A DNA stretch of 64,000 nucleotides. Origin: Linanthus parryae. Its lineage: Eukaryota; Streptophyta; Magnoliopsida; Ericales; Polemoniaceae. The notes beneath the pieces were generated by a model that saw nothing but the letters and a program-made list of their open reading frames with translations, did not search any database and was not told the DNA's origin. The translations under genes were made by a program, and so were the position numbers. Where the stretch lies: assembly GCA_023055425.1 (NCBI GenBank), contig JALGPY010000035.1, positions 983,501 through 1,047,500 on the forward strand, given 5' to 3'. This document shows positions 1-10,145 of the stretch, one piece after another (the first letter of the stretch is position 1; each line of letters begins with the position of its first letter).

Positions 1-2
1 TG

Positions 3-1064
3 AATGAAGCTGATGGAGATTTAGACAGTGTCAAGAACTTAGCTCTCAAAGCCAAGGCGAGTGAATCATCTCAAAACCTTGAACCAGAAAAAGATGATGA
101 TGAAGATCCTTTTGCTCTCATTTCCAAATCCTTAACTAGGATTCTAAAGATGAAGAATAACTTTGGAAACAAAGACTTCAGCAAGGACAAACACAGATCC
201 TCCAATAGCAGAGACTACAAAGGTAAACCTATCTCTCGTGGTAATAAAGCTAAAGTAATGAATTTCTTTGAGTGTGGTGATGCAGGACACTTGATCAGAG
301 ACTGTACACACAAGAAAAGCAAACACTTTCAGAAGAATGACCTTGACAGAAGAAAGAAAGCTATGGTAGCTTCCTGGAGTGATTCTGATTCCTCTAGTGA
401 TTTTGAATCTGAAGAAGAACAAGCCAACCTCTGTCTTATGGCCAAGGATGATGAAGTTTCTGAAAAAAACATTGAGGTAATGGTAAATTGTTTGATTTCT
501 AAACCAACAGATGCCCTCATTGATTATCTTAGAACAATGCTTTTAAATGAGGACTATCTGAAAGAGATTAGAACTTTGAAAGAAAAGGTTCATGAGAAAT
601 CAAAAGAGACCTTGGAACTTGTTTGCCAAAATCAAAGCCTTGAAATTTCTCAAAAGAATTCTAACAGAGATTTCAAAGCCTTGAAAACCAGTTTCAAGGC
701 CTTGAAAACTCAAGTCAAGGAAGTAGTCACTGAGAACTCTATTTTGAGTGACATAATTGTTGCTCTAAGATATCATTGTGATGAATTGGAGGAACAAATG
801 ATTACTCTAACTGAGAAACTTCAAGATGCTAAGAATGCTATGATAAAGCTTGCTGGCTCAGAACACAAGCTAAATTTGATTCTTGGATGTAGCTTACAGT
901 CTGTTCACAAAAATGATATTGGCTACAATCCAAAATTTCCTAGAAACGGAACTTCTCCTGAGTTCCATTACTGCAGCAGAATTGGTCATGTTAAAATGAC
1001 TTGTTCTTTTAGAAAAAGAGACCCTCATATAATGAGGAACACTTTCCCAATTCAACTTAAATGA
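3..1064 (+). pseudogene. gag: SIRE-like gag, 3' part, with two altered zinc knuckles
   Basis: The reading frame is open from base 3 to a TGA at 1062-1064, so the N-terminal part lies outside the window. Gag forms the virus-like particle and binds element RNA. A basic stretch precedes a first zinc-knuckle-like motif near 270-315 (FFECGDAGHLIRDC). An acidic, coiled-coil-rich middle (FKALKTSFKALKTQ) follows, then a second knuckle near 961-1005 (FHYCSRIGHVKMTC). In both knuckles the first of the four zinc ligands, normally Cys, is Phe, so neither is a complete CCHC box. After the TGA the same frame continues with VRQIWVPK, as in the gag-pol junction of this lineage. It may be a mutated polyprotein or a leaky stop. 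Confidence 0.8.
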
Positions 1065-1170
1065 CAAGTAAGACAAATTTGGGTTCCAAAAGTGGTTAGA
1101 CTACCTAACATGGTTGACCCTGAATATGAATCTAAATTCCCCACTTGGTCTAACAGCTGGGTAAGACAGT
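1065..1170 (+). pseudogene. SIRE gag-pol linker before the solo LTR
   Basis: This short in-frame stretch (WVPKVVRLPN and following residues) joins gag to the protease. It is cut at 1170 by the solo LTR. Bases 1166-1170 (ACAGT) are one copy of the target duplication. Confidence 0.7.
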
Positions 1171-2629
1171 TGATAACTCCATAATTGGAGTTATATTCCA
1201 TTGTGATTACTTGTCGTTTCGCATACTTTCTGTTGCATTTATGTGTGTGTTTAGGCCGAATTTGATAGTTTTGAGCATACTTGAGTATTTGGGCTTCATG
1301 GTGTAATCCGGGCGTTTTATGCATGCTTTATGCTTTATTTGTCGCATTTGATCTTTCGGTATTTGTTCGTGTTGTGGATTTCAGGAACCGGAAGCTTAGA
1401 GTGCGGATTTTGGAGCGAAAGCGAACTTCGGAAAGAAAGAAACTCAAGGAATGCATGAGAGAATGGGAGGAGAAGCTAAGAGGAGAAAAGACTTAGCCAA
1501 ATTTTCAAGAGGAGTGAAAAGAAGCAACACACATGGAAGATCAACGTGATCCTACAATACAAAAGGTGATCTTTTGATCACAAGATTAAGTGCAAGACCA
1601 CATAGAGGATCAACGTGATCCTACAATCAAGTAAGGTGATCCTAGGATCACATTTTGTGATCACAAGATCACATTAGTGGATCTGACGCATGACAAAGGG
1701 GGTGAAAGTGTTATTTTTAAAAACTTAAAAGAAGGAACGTGTTTTAACAAGAAGGAACGACCTAGGGCATTCATTATTCATCTTTTTGGACGCCATTGGA
1801 GAGCAGGAGCATTCTTGGGAGCTTGGAGACCATCGTTTGATTCTCTATCTTCTTCCCCTCTCTAGTTTTTGTTTATGATCATTGAAACTTTGTACTTTGA
1901 TCATGTGTTTTAGTAGCTAAACCCTCTATTCGGGATATCTCGTAGGGAACTAGGGTTTTGAACACCGTATTTTGGTGATTTATGGATTATGCTTCATGTT
2001 TATTGGCTTAATTGGATGTTTATGCTTAGTTATGCTTGATTCATACGCGTAATTCTACCTTTCATATTGTTTGACGTCACAATAAGATTGATCTAGGTGA
2101 TAATTATTAGATGAATCAATAGTTATTGCTTGAACTTGAATCTTGCACTAGTCGAATCTAGGGTTGAGGAATCTTGCTAGTTAACTAGAACAAAGAGTTG
2201 ATATCAAGATCATAATGCGTATTTAAACTTAAGTAGGCTAGAGGAATCAGGTACAAGAGTTTAGATATAGACTTTGGGAGGAATCTTCAAAGTAAAATTG
2301 CTCGTTTGGCTTAGTAGAAAACATCCGTGTTGCATGGACGTAAATTATAAGTGGTGTGAATTCCCTAGTAAACCCGTAGAGATATGCTTACTTGTCCACA
2401 CATTAAGTAACTTTCTTAATCATTCTTTGTTAATCGTGAGATTATTCAACCGATTAATTGAGACCTTTGTCTTTTAATTTAGTAGAATTAGAAAAACAAA
2501 ATCATCTTGCTAGCCCACAAAAGGTAAGGAAATAATAACTAGTTTACAAGAAGTCTCTTGGGATTCGATAAACCCGGATTTCCGGATATTACTACACAAC
2601 GGCCATACACTTGTGGTTGAATCGTGTCA
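1171..2629 (+). mobile_element. Athila/Tat-type solo LTR in the SIRE gag-pol junction
   Basis: The segment starts TGATAACTCC and ends GAATCGTGTCA. It is bounded by ACAGT at 1166-1170 and 2630-2634, a perfect 5-bp target duplication. The start matches the style of the gypsy LTR at 24253 (TGATAACGCC). No internal region, primer site or second LTR is present, so this is the product of recombination between the two LTRs of a former insertion. The SIRE frame is recognisable on both sides. The small ORFs inside (1281-1496, 1677-1865, 2274-2477) have no recognisable product and I do not call them genes. Confidence 0.9.
1545..1680. repeat. GATC-centred palindrome cluster in the solo LTR
   Basis: The cluster contains a perfect 16-bp palindrome GTGATCCTAGGATCAC at 1636-1651 and a perfect 12-bp palindrome TTGTGATCACAA at 1655-1666. 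A near-palindromic block GGATCAACGTGATCC occurs twice (around 1547 and 1607), each followed by CTACAAT and a GGTGATC. It lies just upstream of an A/T-rich, TATA-like stretch near 1709-1730. Confidence 0.75.
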
Positions 2630-3561
2630 ACAGTGAATGGTGTTTGCAGGATGTCACCAATAGTAAAGATCAAATATGGTTTATGGACAGCGGATGCTCC
2701 AGACATATGACTGGAAAGAGATCTTTATTCTCAGAACTGAAAGAGCAATATGAAGGCTCAATCACACTTGGTGACAAAGGGAAATGCAACATTTTAGGTA
2801 TTGGTAAAGTTGATTCAGATTCTGAAAATTCTATTTCTCATATCTACTTAGTTTATGGTTTGAAATTCAATCTGCTACCGTGTGATAATGACAACAAGGT
2901 TATCTTTGACAAAGAGAAATGTGTGGTGCAAAATGAGAAATCTGGAATTTTCATTCTCACTGCCTCAAGGTCAAACAATGTCTATAATTTACACAGTAAC
3001 AAAGTTGCAGGTGAAAGCTTGAAGTATCTCATGGCTTTGAAAGAGAATTCAAAGCTTTGGCACAGAAAGCTTGGACACATTAGCTTGCATACCTTAAACA
3101 AGTTGATCTCAAAAGACATGGTAAGAGGATTGACTACTATCAAATTCAGAGATGATGAAGTATGCAAAGCATGTGCTCAAGGTAAGCAGACAAGGAGCTC
3201 ATTCAAACCAAATAAATTTGTAAGTACTACAAGACCCATTGAAGTAGTTCACATGAATCTTTATGGTCCTATGAGGACTCCAAATCCAAAGGGTAAGAAG
3301 TATATGTTAGTTATTATTGATGATTATTCTAGATTTACTTGGGTTATGTTTCTTAGAGATAAATCTGAAGCTCTAACTGAATTTTCAAAGCTTTGTAAAA
3401 GGCTTCAAACTTTGAAAAACCTACCAATTGCTTCAATAAGAATTGATCATGGTAAAGAATTTGATCAGCTTGAGTTTGATTTATTTTGTGCTAAGTATGG
3501 TATCCCTCACAACTTTTCTGCTCCAAGAAACAGAATGGTGTTGTTGAAAGAAAGAACATGA
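2630..3561 (+). pseudogene. pol: SIRE pol: protease end, pre-integrase zinc domain and integrase start
   Basis: Translation gives the aspartic protease motif WFMDSGCSRHMTG. The GAG-pre-integrase HHCC domain follows (LWHRKLGH, then CKACAQGKQ), then the integrase core. The first catalytic Asp of the integrase, expected in VHMDLxGP, is Asn (codon 3256-3258, VHMNLYGP). The second catalytic region reads IRIDHGKEF. The reading frame shifts just before the third catalytic residue and ends at 3561. The integrase is therefore dead by substitution as well as by frameshift. Confidence 0.85.
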
Positions 3562-4150
3562 CTCTTGAAGATATGTTAAGGAAAATTTTTCTAGAGAACA
3601 AGTTACCAAAGTCATTCTGGGCAGAAGTTGTGAACACAGCCAACTACATACTCAACTGATGCCTGATTAGGCCAATTTTGAAGAAGACCCCCTATGAACT
3701 TTTCAAAGGAAGAAAGCCAAATATTTCTATTTCAAACCTTTTTGATGCACTTGTTTTGTCACAACAATGGTAAGGACAATCTTGATAAGTTTGATGCAAG
3801 AAGTGATGAAGGTATCTTTCTTGATTATTCTCTGACTAGCAAAGCTTATAGGGTTTACAATAAAAGAACTAAGCTTGTTGAACAAAGTATGCATGTCATT
3901 TTTTGATGGAATTTATGATGGTTATTTGAGTGAAAGTTTTGCAGACTTGAATTTGAACAAGCATGAGTCAGAAGATGAAGCAGAGACTCCATAGGAAAGC
4001 TTGCAGGAAAACAGGAAGAATTTTCAAGGCCATGAAAATAGGTCTCAAATCCTTGAAAATGAGCAACAGAAGAATCAAATTGATCAAGCCACTTCCTCAA
4101 GATATCAAAGGGTAGAAAAGTTACTTGGAGAACCTGAACCATGGACTCCA
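3559..4150 (+). pseudogene. pol: SIRE integrase C-terminal part and connection to RT, degraded
   Basis: The frame starting at 3559 gives LEDMLRKIFLENKLPKSFWA and similar sequence, the integrase region after the catalytic Glu in copia elements. It stops at about 3657. The segment 3694-3906 continues with the C-terminal domain (KFDARSDEGIFLDYS, KAYRVYNKRT). Later parts are charged linker with stops. Only homology by motif is claimed. Confidence 0.75.
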
Positions 4151-4247
4151 AGAAACTGATTCAAATATCTGTCATCTCATCCAGTTGAAAATATCATATC
4201 TGATCCATCCACTGGTACATAGACAGGATCTCAATTGAAAAACTTGT

Positions 4248-5015
4248 GTGCTTTTAATGCTTTTTTTATTTTGTAGAACCCAAAAATGTGAAAGAAGCAT
4301 TACAAAAGCAGACTGGATAATTGCAATGCAAAGTGAACTCAATGTATTTAAAAGAATCAAGCTGTGGAATCTAGTTCCTCCACCAACAGGTCAGTCTTTT
4401 ATTGGCACAATGTGGGTGTTCAGAAACAAGTTAGATGAAAATAGCAATATAATCAGAAACAAAGCCAGACTATTATCTCAAGGCTACAACCAAGAAGAAG
4501 GTATTGATTATGAGGAGAATTTTGCTCCTGTTGCAAGGTTAGAAGCAATTAGAATGTTACTTGCATTTTCATCTTACATGAACATTTAACTTTTTCAAAT
4601 GAATGTCAAGTGTGCATTTTTAAATGGTTACTTGCCAGAAGAAGTTTATGTGGCTCAACCTCCTGGATTTGAAAGGGATGAGTTTCTAAATCATGTTTAT
4701 AAACTTGAAAAATCTCTCTATGGTTTAAATCAAGCTCCAAGGGCTTGGTATGAAAGACTGTTAAAGTTTCTACTTGAGAATGGTTTCAAGAGAGGATTGG
4801 TTGATAAAACCCTTTTCATCAAGACTTGTGAGAAAGACATTTTAGTGGCTCAAATCTATGTTGATGATATTCTGTTTGGAGCTACTAATGATTCTCTTTT
4901 CAAGGATTTCTCAAGTCTTATGAGCAGAGAATTTGAGATGAGCTTAATGGGAGAATTGAACTTCTTCCTTGGACTGCATGTACTACAGATGAAGAAAGGA
5001 ATCTTTCTGCATTAA
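4248..5015 (+). pseudogene. pol: SIRE reverse transcriptase, broken
   Basis: Two fragments carry copia RT motifs: [20 protein letters not shown] and [12 protein letters not shown] before a stop at 4587-4589, then VKCAFLNGYLPEEVYVAQPP, SLYGLNQAPRAWYERL and the catalytic YVDDILFG near 4855-4880. The second fragment ends at a stop near 5013. RT would copy element RNA into DNA inside the particle. The catalytic YVDD is kept, but the polyprotein is interrupted. Confidence 0.85.
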
Positions 5016-5818
5016 AACAAGTACACTAAGGACTTGATCAAAAAGTAAAATATGTCTCAATCCAAAGTTATAAAGACTCTTATGAATTCTACACTATCCT
5101 TAGATACGGACCAAGCTGGTAAGAGTGTAAATCAGAAAGAGTATAGAGGTATGATCGGATCTTTGCCATATCTCACTGCTAGTAGACCAGACATTATGTT
5201 TAGTGTCTGTATGTGTGCAAGATTTCAATCTGATCCCAATGAGTCACATTTAACTGTTGTTAAATGAATATTCAGATATCTAATGGTACCAAAGACTTAG
5301 GGATTTGTTATCCAAAACAGTCTAACTTTTCTCTTTGTGGATATTCAGATGCTGACTTTGCATGATATAAAGTTGACAAAAAGAGTACTTCAGGGTCTTG
5401 CCAATTCCTTGGCTCATCCCTAATTAGCTGGCATTCAAAGAAACAGAACTCTATGGCATTATCAACAGCTGAAGTTGAATATATAACAGCAGGATCATGC
5501 TGTTCTCAAGTGCTGTGGATTTCTCAACAAATGAGGGATCTTGGATTTGATTCAAAGAAATAGCTATCAAATGCGACAACGCCAGTGCTATTTCAATTAC
5601 AAAGAATCTAGTTCATTATTCCAGAACCAAGCACATAGATGTTAGACATCATTTCATCAGAGATCATGCTGAGAAAGGTGATATAATTCTTGAATTTGTC
5701 TCTACTAACATGCAACTGGAAGATGTCTTCACTAAACCATTGCTAGAAGAAAGATTTAAAACCCTCAGGTTAGATCTGGGTATGCTTAATAAGGAAGCAT
5801 TGGTTTAGGGGGAGTATC
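5016..5818 (+). pseudogene. pol: SIRE RNase H remnant and end of pol
   Basis: The fragment 5052-5267 (GSLPYLTASRPDIMFSVCMC) is the RT-RNase H connection. The region 5335-5815 still reads as copia RNase H in pieces (SWHSKKQNSMALSTAEVEY, VFTKPLLEERFKTLR), with several stops. A purine tract TTAGGGGGAGTATCAG follows pol at about 5806. Confidence 0.8.
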
Positions 5819-6271
5819 AGGTAAGTTTAAGGTAAAACTTTATGTGTTTCAAAGTTTTGAACTGATTTTCAAAGCCTTGAAAATCACTTCAAAGCCTTTA
5901 CAAGGCCTTGTTTAAGTAGTACAGATTTACAAGGCCTTGAAATTCTTTCCAAAACCTTGAAAATAAGTTTGTATGCTATTTAGTCAAAAATTGGATCTTT
6001 CAATATTGGGTGCTATCTCAGTATATAATTGCTCAATATTGTGTTTACTTTTTAAATTTATTTTCGTATAAATCAGTATTATTTTATTTCCTTTCCTACG
6101 TCACACACACAAACAAATTTGAATTTCATTCAAACTGTAAAGATCTTAAAGAGATTTAGAAATATTTCTGTTTCCTTATCTAACTCAAACTCTCTAGTAT
6201 TTATCATCTTCTATCTCTCTCTCTTCAATCCGCATCACTCATGTCTATCAATTCTCCACACTCAGACCCTA
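5819..6271 (+). other. SIRE spacer between pol and the post-pol ORF
   Basis: No coding sequence is seen. The stretch 5855-5960 holds several variants of the self-complementary motif CAAGGCCTTG with flanking TTT/AAA (see the repeat entry). The rest is A/T-rich and could be a leader or promoter for the following ORF; that function is inference. Confidence 0.5.
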
Positions 6272-7003
6272 ATGAGCACAAGAAGAGAATCACAACGAAT
6301 CAAGATGGTTGGTGGTTCAAAGGTGGTTTTAGTAAAGAAGAGGAAGACTGCAGAAGACGTGATTCAAACTTTCAGTGGTGATTCTAGTTCCAGAACTCCA
6401 ACTGAAGAAAATGCTCATTTTCCTCCAAAGAAGAAGAGCAAGAAAGATCTGACACCAACTTGCAACAAGAAGAGGAAGATGGAAGATCAGCCAGCTCCAG
6501 AGAAACAGCCAGAGGAACAAGTGGCTAGTCCAAAGATGCTGAAGAAGAAGAAGCCTACGTTTTCTGACAAGGTAAAAGAAAAAGCTGTCGAATTTAAGAA
6601 AGAGAAAAGCAATGGAAAAGAACTGCAAATGTATTCAGAAAAGCGTCAATCCCCTGGTAAGAAACTTTACAGCAAGTGGTTTATTTCTCAAACTGCTAGA
6701 GGTCAGTGGTTAGATGGTTTTGCTTCTAGATCAGTAGCATATATTAGCATGGTTAGTGTTAACATGATGAAAACCATGAATCTGAAGTGTGTTAAGAGGC
6801 TAAAGAAAATCTCTATTTGGAACGTTTTGAACCCTCCTGAAGTTGCCTACCCTAGACTTAGTAGGCTTTTCTATTTGAACATGATGCAACTCAAAACAAC
6901 TGTTAACCTGGTGATTCAATCCAAAGTTGCTGGGATTACAATGGAGTTAGATCACTCTGAGTTTGCTAGTGTATTAGGATACCCAGAAAGGTATAGCACA
7001 TAA
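6272..7003 (+). CDS. SIRE post-pol ORF, N-terminal part (putative plant transposon protein, formerly called env-like)
   Basis: The ATG at 6272-6274 (MSTRRESQR) is preceded by a long A/T-rich leader and fits the start of this class of SIRE ORF; the frame is also open upstream to about 6119. The N-terminal half is very rich in Lys, with clusters such as KKKSKKD and KKRKMED that resemble nuclear localisation signals. The C-terminal half (LDHSEFASVLGYPERY) resembles the putative plant transposon protein domain found after pol in SIRE/Maximus elements. I see no signal peptide or transmembrane anchor in this portion, so an envelope function is unsupported. It stops at 7003, and the rest of the protein is in broken frames downstream. 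Confidence 0.6.
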   Translation: MSTRRESQRIKMVGGSKVVLVKKRKTAEDVIQTFSGDSSSRTPTEENAHFPPKKKSKKDLTPTCNKKRKMEDQPAPEKQPEEQVASPKMLKKKKPTFSDKVKEKAVEFKKEKSNGKELQMYSEKRQSPGKKLYSKWFISQTARGQWLDGFASRSVAYISMVSVNMMKTMNLKCVKRLKKISIWNVLNPPEVAYPRLSRLFYLNMMQLKTTVNLVIQSKVAGITMELDHSEFASVLGYPERYST

Positions 7004-8060
7004 AACTATCCCAACAAGGTTGAATCTTTGAAACTGGCTAGGGAAAAATTCTTTCTACCTAATGTCTGTACCTCCTCTAAACAGTTAACACACTCTGTGC
7101 TAACTGCTGAAGCCAAAGTTTTGCTCACAATCTTGATGAGGTGTGTAGTGCCTAGGGAGAATTCAAAAGAGCTGCTGACTGACTGGGTTTGATATTTGAT
7201 GTATTTGATCATGCATGGAAATGAGATTGATCTTCCAAAAATTGTGATGGAACACATGTTGTACTCCCAGAACAAAGAAATAAATCACCCTTTGCCTAAT
7301 GCTAATCTGCTTGTTCTTTCTTTCTTCACCTTGACATTCCTACTGACAAAGAAGAAACCAGTACCGCTGGTTTTGGCATGCTTGATGAGAAAGAACTTGA
7401 GAGAATTGGTGTTGTGAAAACCAGTGATGGGATATGGAAGTTATATTCTGTTCTGTCTGAGAAGGATTTGCAACCCAAGAAGTTTTCGAAACCCAAGGCC
7501 TTGACTACTTCTTCAAACCTACCCTCTCAACCTCAAGACCTTTCCATGGTGGTTCAAAGACTTGAAGTTCTTGAGAAGGATGTGGATGATTTGAACGAAA
7601 ATCAGCATGAGTTTGGCACTGAATTCAAGAAAGGAAAGTATATGATTGAAAGTATCTTCAAGAGAATCAATGTACTTCATGTGGAAGAAGAAGTCCTCAG
7701 GCTGCAGAAGGATCAAAGAGGGAAGCAGAAGGTTCAACCAAAGATCTGTTCAGTGAGCATACAACTCAGGATGACGCTACATGAGTGGTGGACAAAGGAA
7801 AACAAGTTGTTCAGGAACATGGTGATGAAGATTAGGAACAAGCTGATGCTGACAGTCTAGACTTTGGGATGTTGATCAAGTATCTCAAGAAGAATAAGAA
7901 GAAGAATAAATCTGTCATTCTAGAGATAGTGTCTGAAGAACAACTGTTTGAAGCAACTGGTGGTGCTAGTGGTCTTGCATATTAAAGAAGAACAACAAGA
8001 TGATGTGGATGATGAAGAAGATTGTGGAGAAGAAAATGCTAATCCCAAGGGAGATGGATA
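7004..8060 (+). pseudogene. SIRE post-pol ORF, C-terminal part, broken
   Basis: The product of the upstream ORF appears to continue here in changing frames (7196-7417, then 7378-7860). The second fragment is helical and charged (VQRLEVLEKDVDDLNENQHE), consistent with the coiled coil at the C-terminus of SIRE post-pol proteins. Further acidic coding-like sequence ends near 8060. Stops and frame changes make it non-functional. Confidence 0.55.
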
Positions 8061-8448
8061 CCCAACCCCTTAATTCCTGCCTCTTCTTTCTTTCTTTTTC
8101 AAGGCCTTGAATCTCTCTTCAAAGTCTTGAAAATTTCTATCCTTTCAAAACTTTTTTACTCAGTAAACATTGATCCAACATTTTCTCATTCTTTTTTTTA
8201 TGGAAGTCAAAAAGGGGGAGACATTTAGGTGTTTATTTGTTTACTTTAAGTACTTTTATCTAGATTAGAGATCTGGTTTAGATCGTTTGCTAGACATTGC
8301 TGTTTTACATTGTTGAAATAAGTTGGATTACTTGGATATCTTGTGTTACAGTTTATTATGATGAATTCTACTATGCTCTAATGAATGCTTTTTTGCAGAA
8401 AATTAGCTCCTAAAAGATTAAGGTTTTTTGGTTCATCAAGGGGGAGAT
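8061..8448 (+). other. SIRE 3' untranslated region with purine tracts
   Basis: No gene is seen. It contains one copy of the CAAGGCCTTG motif (near 8100), a purine tract AAAAAGGGGGAGACATT near 8206, and a second purine tract TCAAGGGGGAGAT at 8436-8448 directly before the LTR. The last is the expected polypurine tract priming plus-strand DNA. With the tract after pol this makes three similar GGGGGAG tracts in the element. Confidence 0.65.
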
Positions 8449-8677
8449 TGTAAGTTCAGCCTGTTTCAAAGGCTTGAAACAACTTGTCTGTTTCAAGGCC
8501 TTGAAACTGCTTTCAAGGGTTTGAAACAATCACTGCAAAATATAGCATGAACTTAGGGAGAGCTTTTGATTTCGTTCCAACTCCTAATCTCCTGAGATTG
8601 ATTATATTTTACTTGATGATGAAAGACAAATAATTCTACTACTCTAAACTGTGATTAATCTATCTGTTTGACTAAGT
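8449..8677 (+). repeat. SIRE 3' LTR, first piece
   Basis: It begins TGTAAGTTCAGC right after the polypurine tract. Three CAAGG(C)CTTGAAA-type motifs lie in the first 80 bp. It is cut at 8677 by the CACTA element; 8675-8677 (AGT) is one copy of the 3-bp target duplication. Confidence 0.8.
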
Positions 8678-9190
8678 CACTACAAAAAAATTGGTTTATT
8701 ACGACGAGTAAACTCGTCGTTATATCCCGAAATTTTGTCGTTAAAATGCAAAGACGACAGAAAACTTCGTCGAAAGTGCGTCGGAATAGCTCCGTCGTTA
8801 GTTCGACGGGGAGACAACATATCTAGTGGTCGTAAAAGTTTTTTACCGACCACTTATTCCGAATACTTATTCTCATCGTTGAACTTTTGCCGACGACTTA
8901 CCGACCATCATATTCCGTGGTCAACACTTTTGCCGACCAAAATTTCAACCAAATGATATTGTCGCAGATCTTTTCCCGACCACATGCCGATTATTTGCTT
9001 TCTTTTTTTAAACTAATGCCGACGAACTTATCGACTACTTATTGTTGTCGTAGGTACAACGCAGACGACTTTACTCGTCGTTGTTAACTTTTATTCAATC
9101 GCGTCTTTTTTTTTTTATTTCATTTCCACGACCCTTTTGATCTTCGTAATATGTATTTGTCGACATATTTCCTCGTCGCATTTTTATTTT
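8678..9190. repeat. CACTA left terminal and subterminal repeat region
   Basis: After the terminal CACTACAA the sequence is packed with short direct and inverted motifs built on CGTCG / CGACG / CGACCA (for example TTACGACGAGTAAACTCGTC, CCGACCACTTATTCCG). In CACTA elements such subterminal repeats are the binding sites of the TNPA-type protein; that role is inferred here. The + ORFs in this part are shadows of the repeats. Confidence 0.75.
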
Positions 9191-10145
9191 GGTTTTCCTC
9201 ATAGATGACTACTAACGTAGTCGCCTATCTCACACATTTCTTTATATACCTGCTCATAAAATATAACAAAAAAATCAGTAGCTAGTCAGTTGATCCTTTT
9301 TGATCACCCATGCATAGACACATACAACACCAACAGTTCAAAATACTACTTTTCAAACAAAGCTTAATCCAAACTTACACCAACAGCTGCAAGAATTTAA
9401 TTTTTCAAAACAAGCCACAAAACCCGGCCATATACACATCCACACACAAACTTCATCCAAATATTAATTACAATTCATGTCCACAACAATTCCTCCAAAT
9501 TCAAAACATTGTTTAGATTTCTTTAACCTTTTTACCTCAGAAGGATGGCGGAGAAGTGTTCATTTTCTTGGCGAATTGAAGACGGTATGAGCATATGGAT
9601 GTGCTGCTGTTGCTGGGGGAGCTGTAATCCACGTCATTGCTGTGATTTCAAACAAAGCAGAAGAAAATAAATAACAGTTCATGAAAATTGAACACGACGA
9701 GGGAAACGAAACTAAAATGTTGCTGTACTGTAGTCAACATTTTGTGAAAATTACATTGTATGCATGACATCCAGTAGCTCGCAGGCACAAAAGCAGAAAA
9801 TGTATTGAAACGAAGTATTTCAAAACACCGAACATTGTAAAACAATATGTTGTTCCACCTATTATTTGAATTAATGTTCAAAAAATATAGATTCTAACAA
9901 CTGAAACTGTTCACATACCCGCCACTACCTCATCATGAATGAACTTAATGCATGTCTCGTAAATGAACATCATAACAACCACCAACCAGTAATAACCATG
10001 CATATATGCACCCACAAACACTGAATTGCAACTGTTCGAATTCCTAAAATTAATTATAGGTTAATGGACCTGCCCTCCCTATTTAATTTGTAACCTCCAT
10101 TTCATTCTCAGACACATCAAATTCCCTCCCCGGAATCTTCTTACC
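9191..10145. other. CACTA 3' non-coding region with a possible terminal exon
   Basis: The stretch 9260-9540 is A/C-rich and looks like 3' untranslated DNA of the minus-strand genes. On the minus strand 9541-9645 reads DVDYSSPSNSSTS and RLQFAKKMNTSPPSF followed by a stop, after an acceptor-like ATCACAG. It might be the last exon of the TNPA-like gene. The remaining A/T-rich DNA shows nothing recognisable. Confidence 0.35.

Larger units (their letters stand above)
5855..8530. repeat. Dispersed TTTCAAGGCCTTGAAA-type palindromes of the SIRE element
   Basis: Exact or near copies occur around 5870-5890, 5910-5945, 8096-8110 and, in the LTR, 8461-8480, 8488-8510 and 8510-8528. Related copies lie inside coding sequence: gag near 670-710 and the pol linker near 4020-4060. 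The core CAAGGCCTTG is a perfect 10-bp palindrome, often extended to TTTCAAGGCCTTGAAA. Copies occur in coding, spacer and LTR DNA, so protein sequence does not explain them all. Confidence 0.7.

Noticed and set aside
6272..7003. Functional envelope glycoprotein
   Set aside because: No signal peptide or membrane anchor is evident in this ORF. It is Lys-rich with nuclear-type signals and resembles the plant transposon protein domain.
9310..9516. 68-codon + strand ORF as a gene
   Set aside because: Low-complexity A/C-rich sequence in the presumed 3' untranslated region of the minus-strand genes, without recognisable features.
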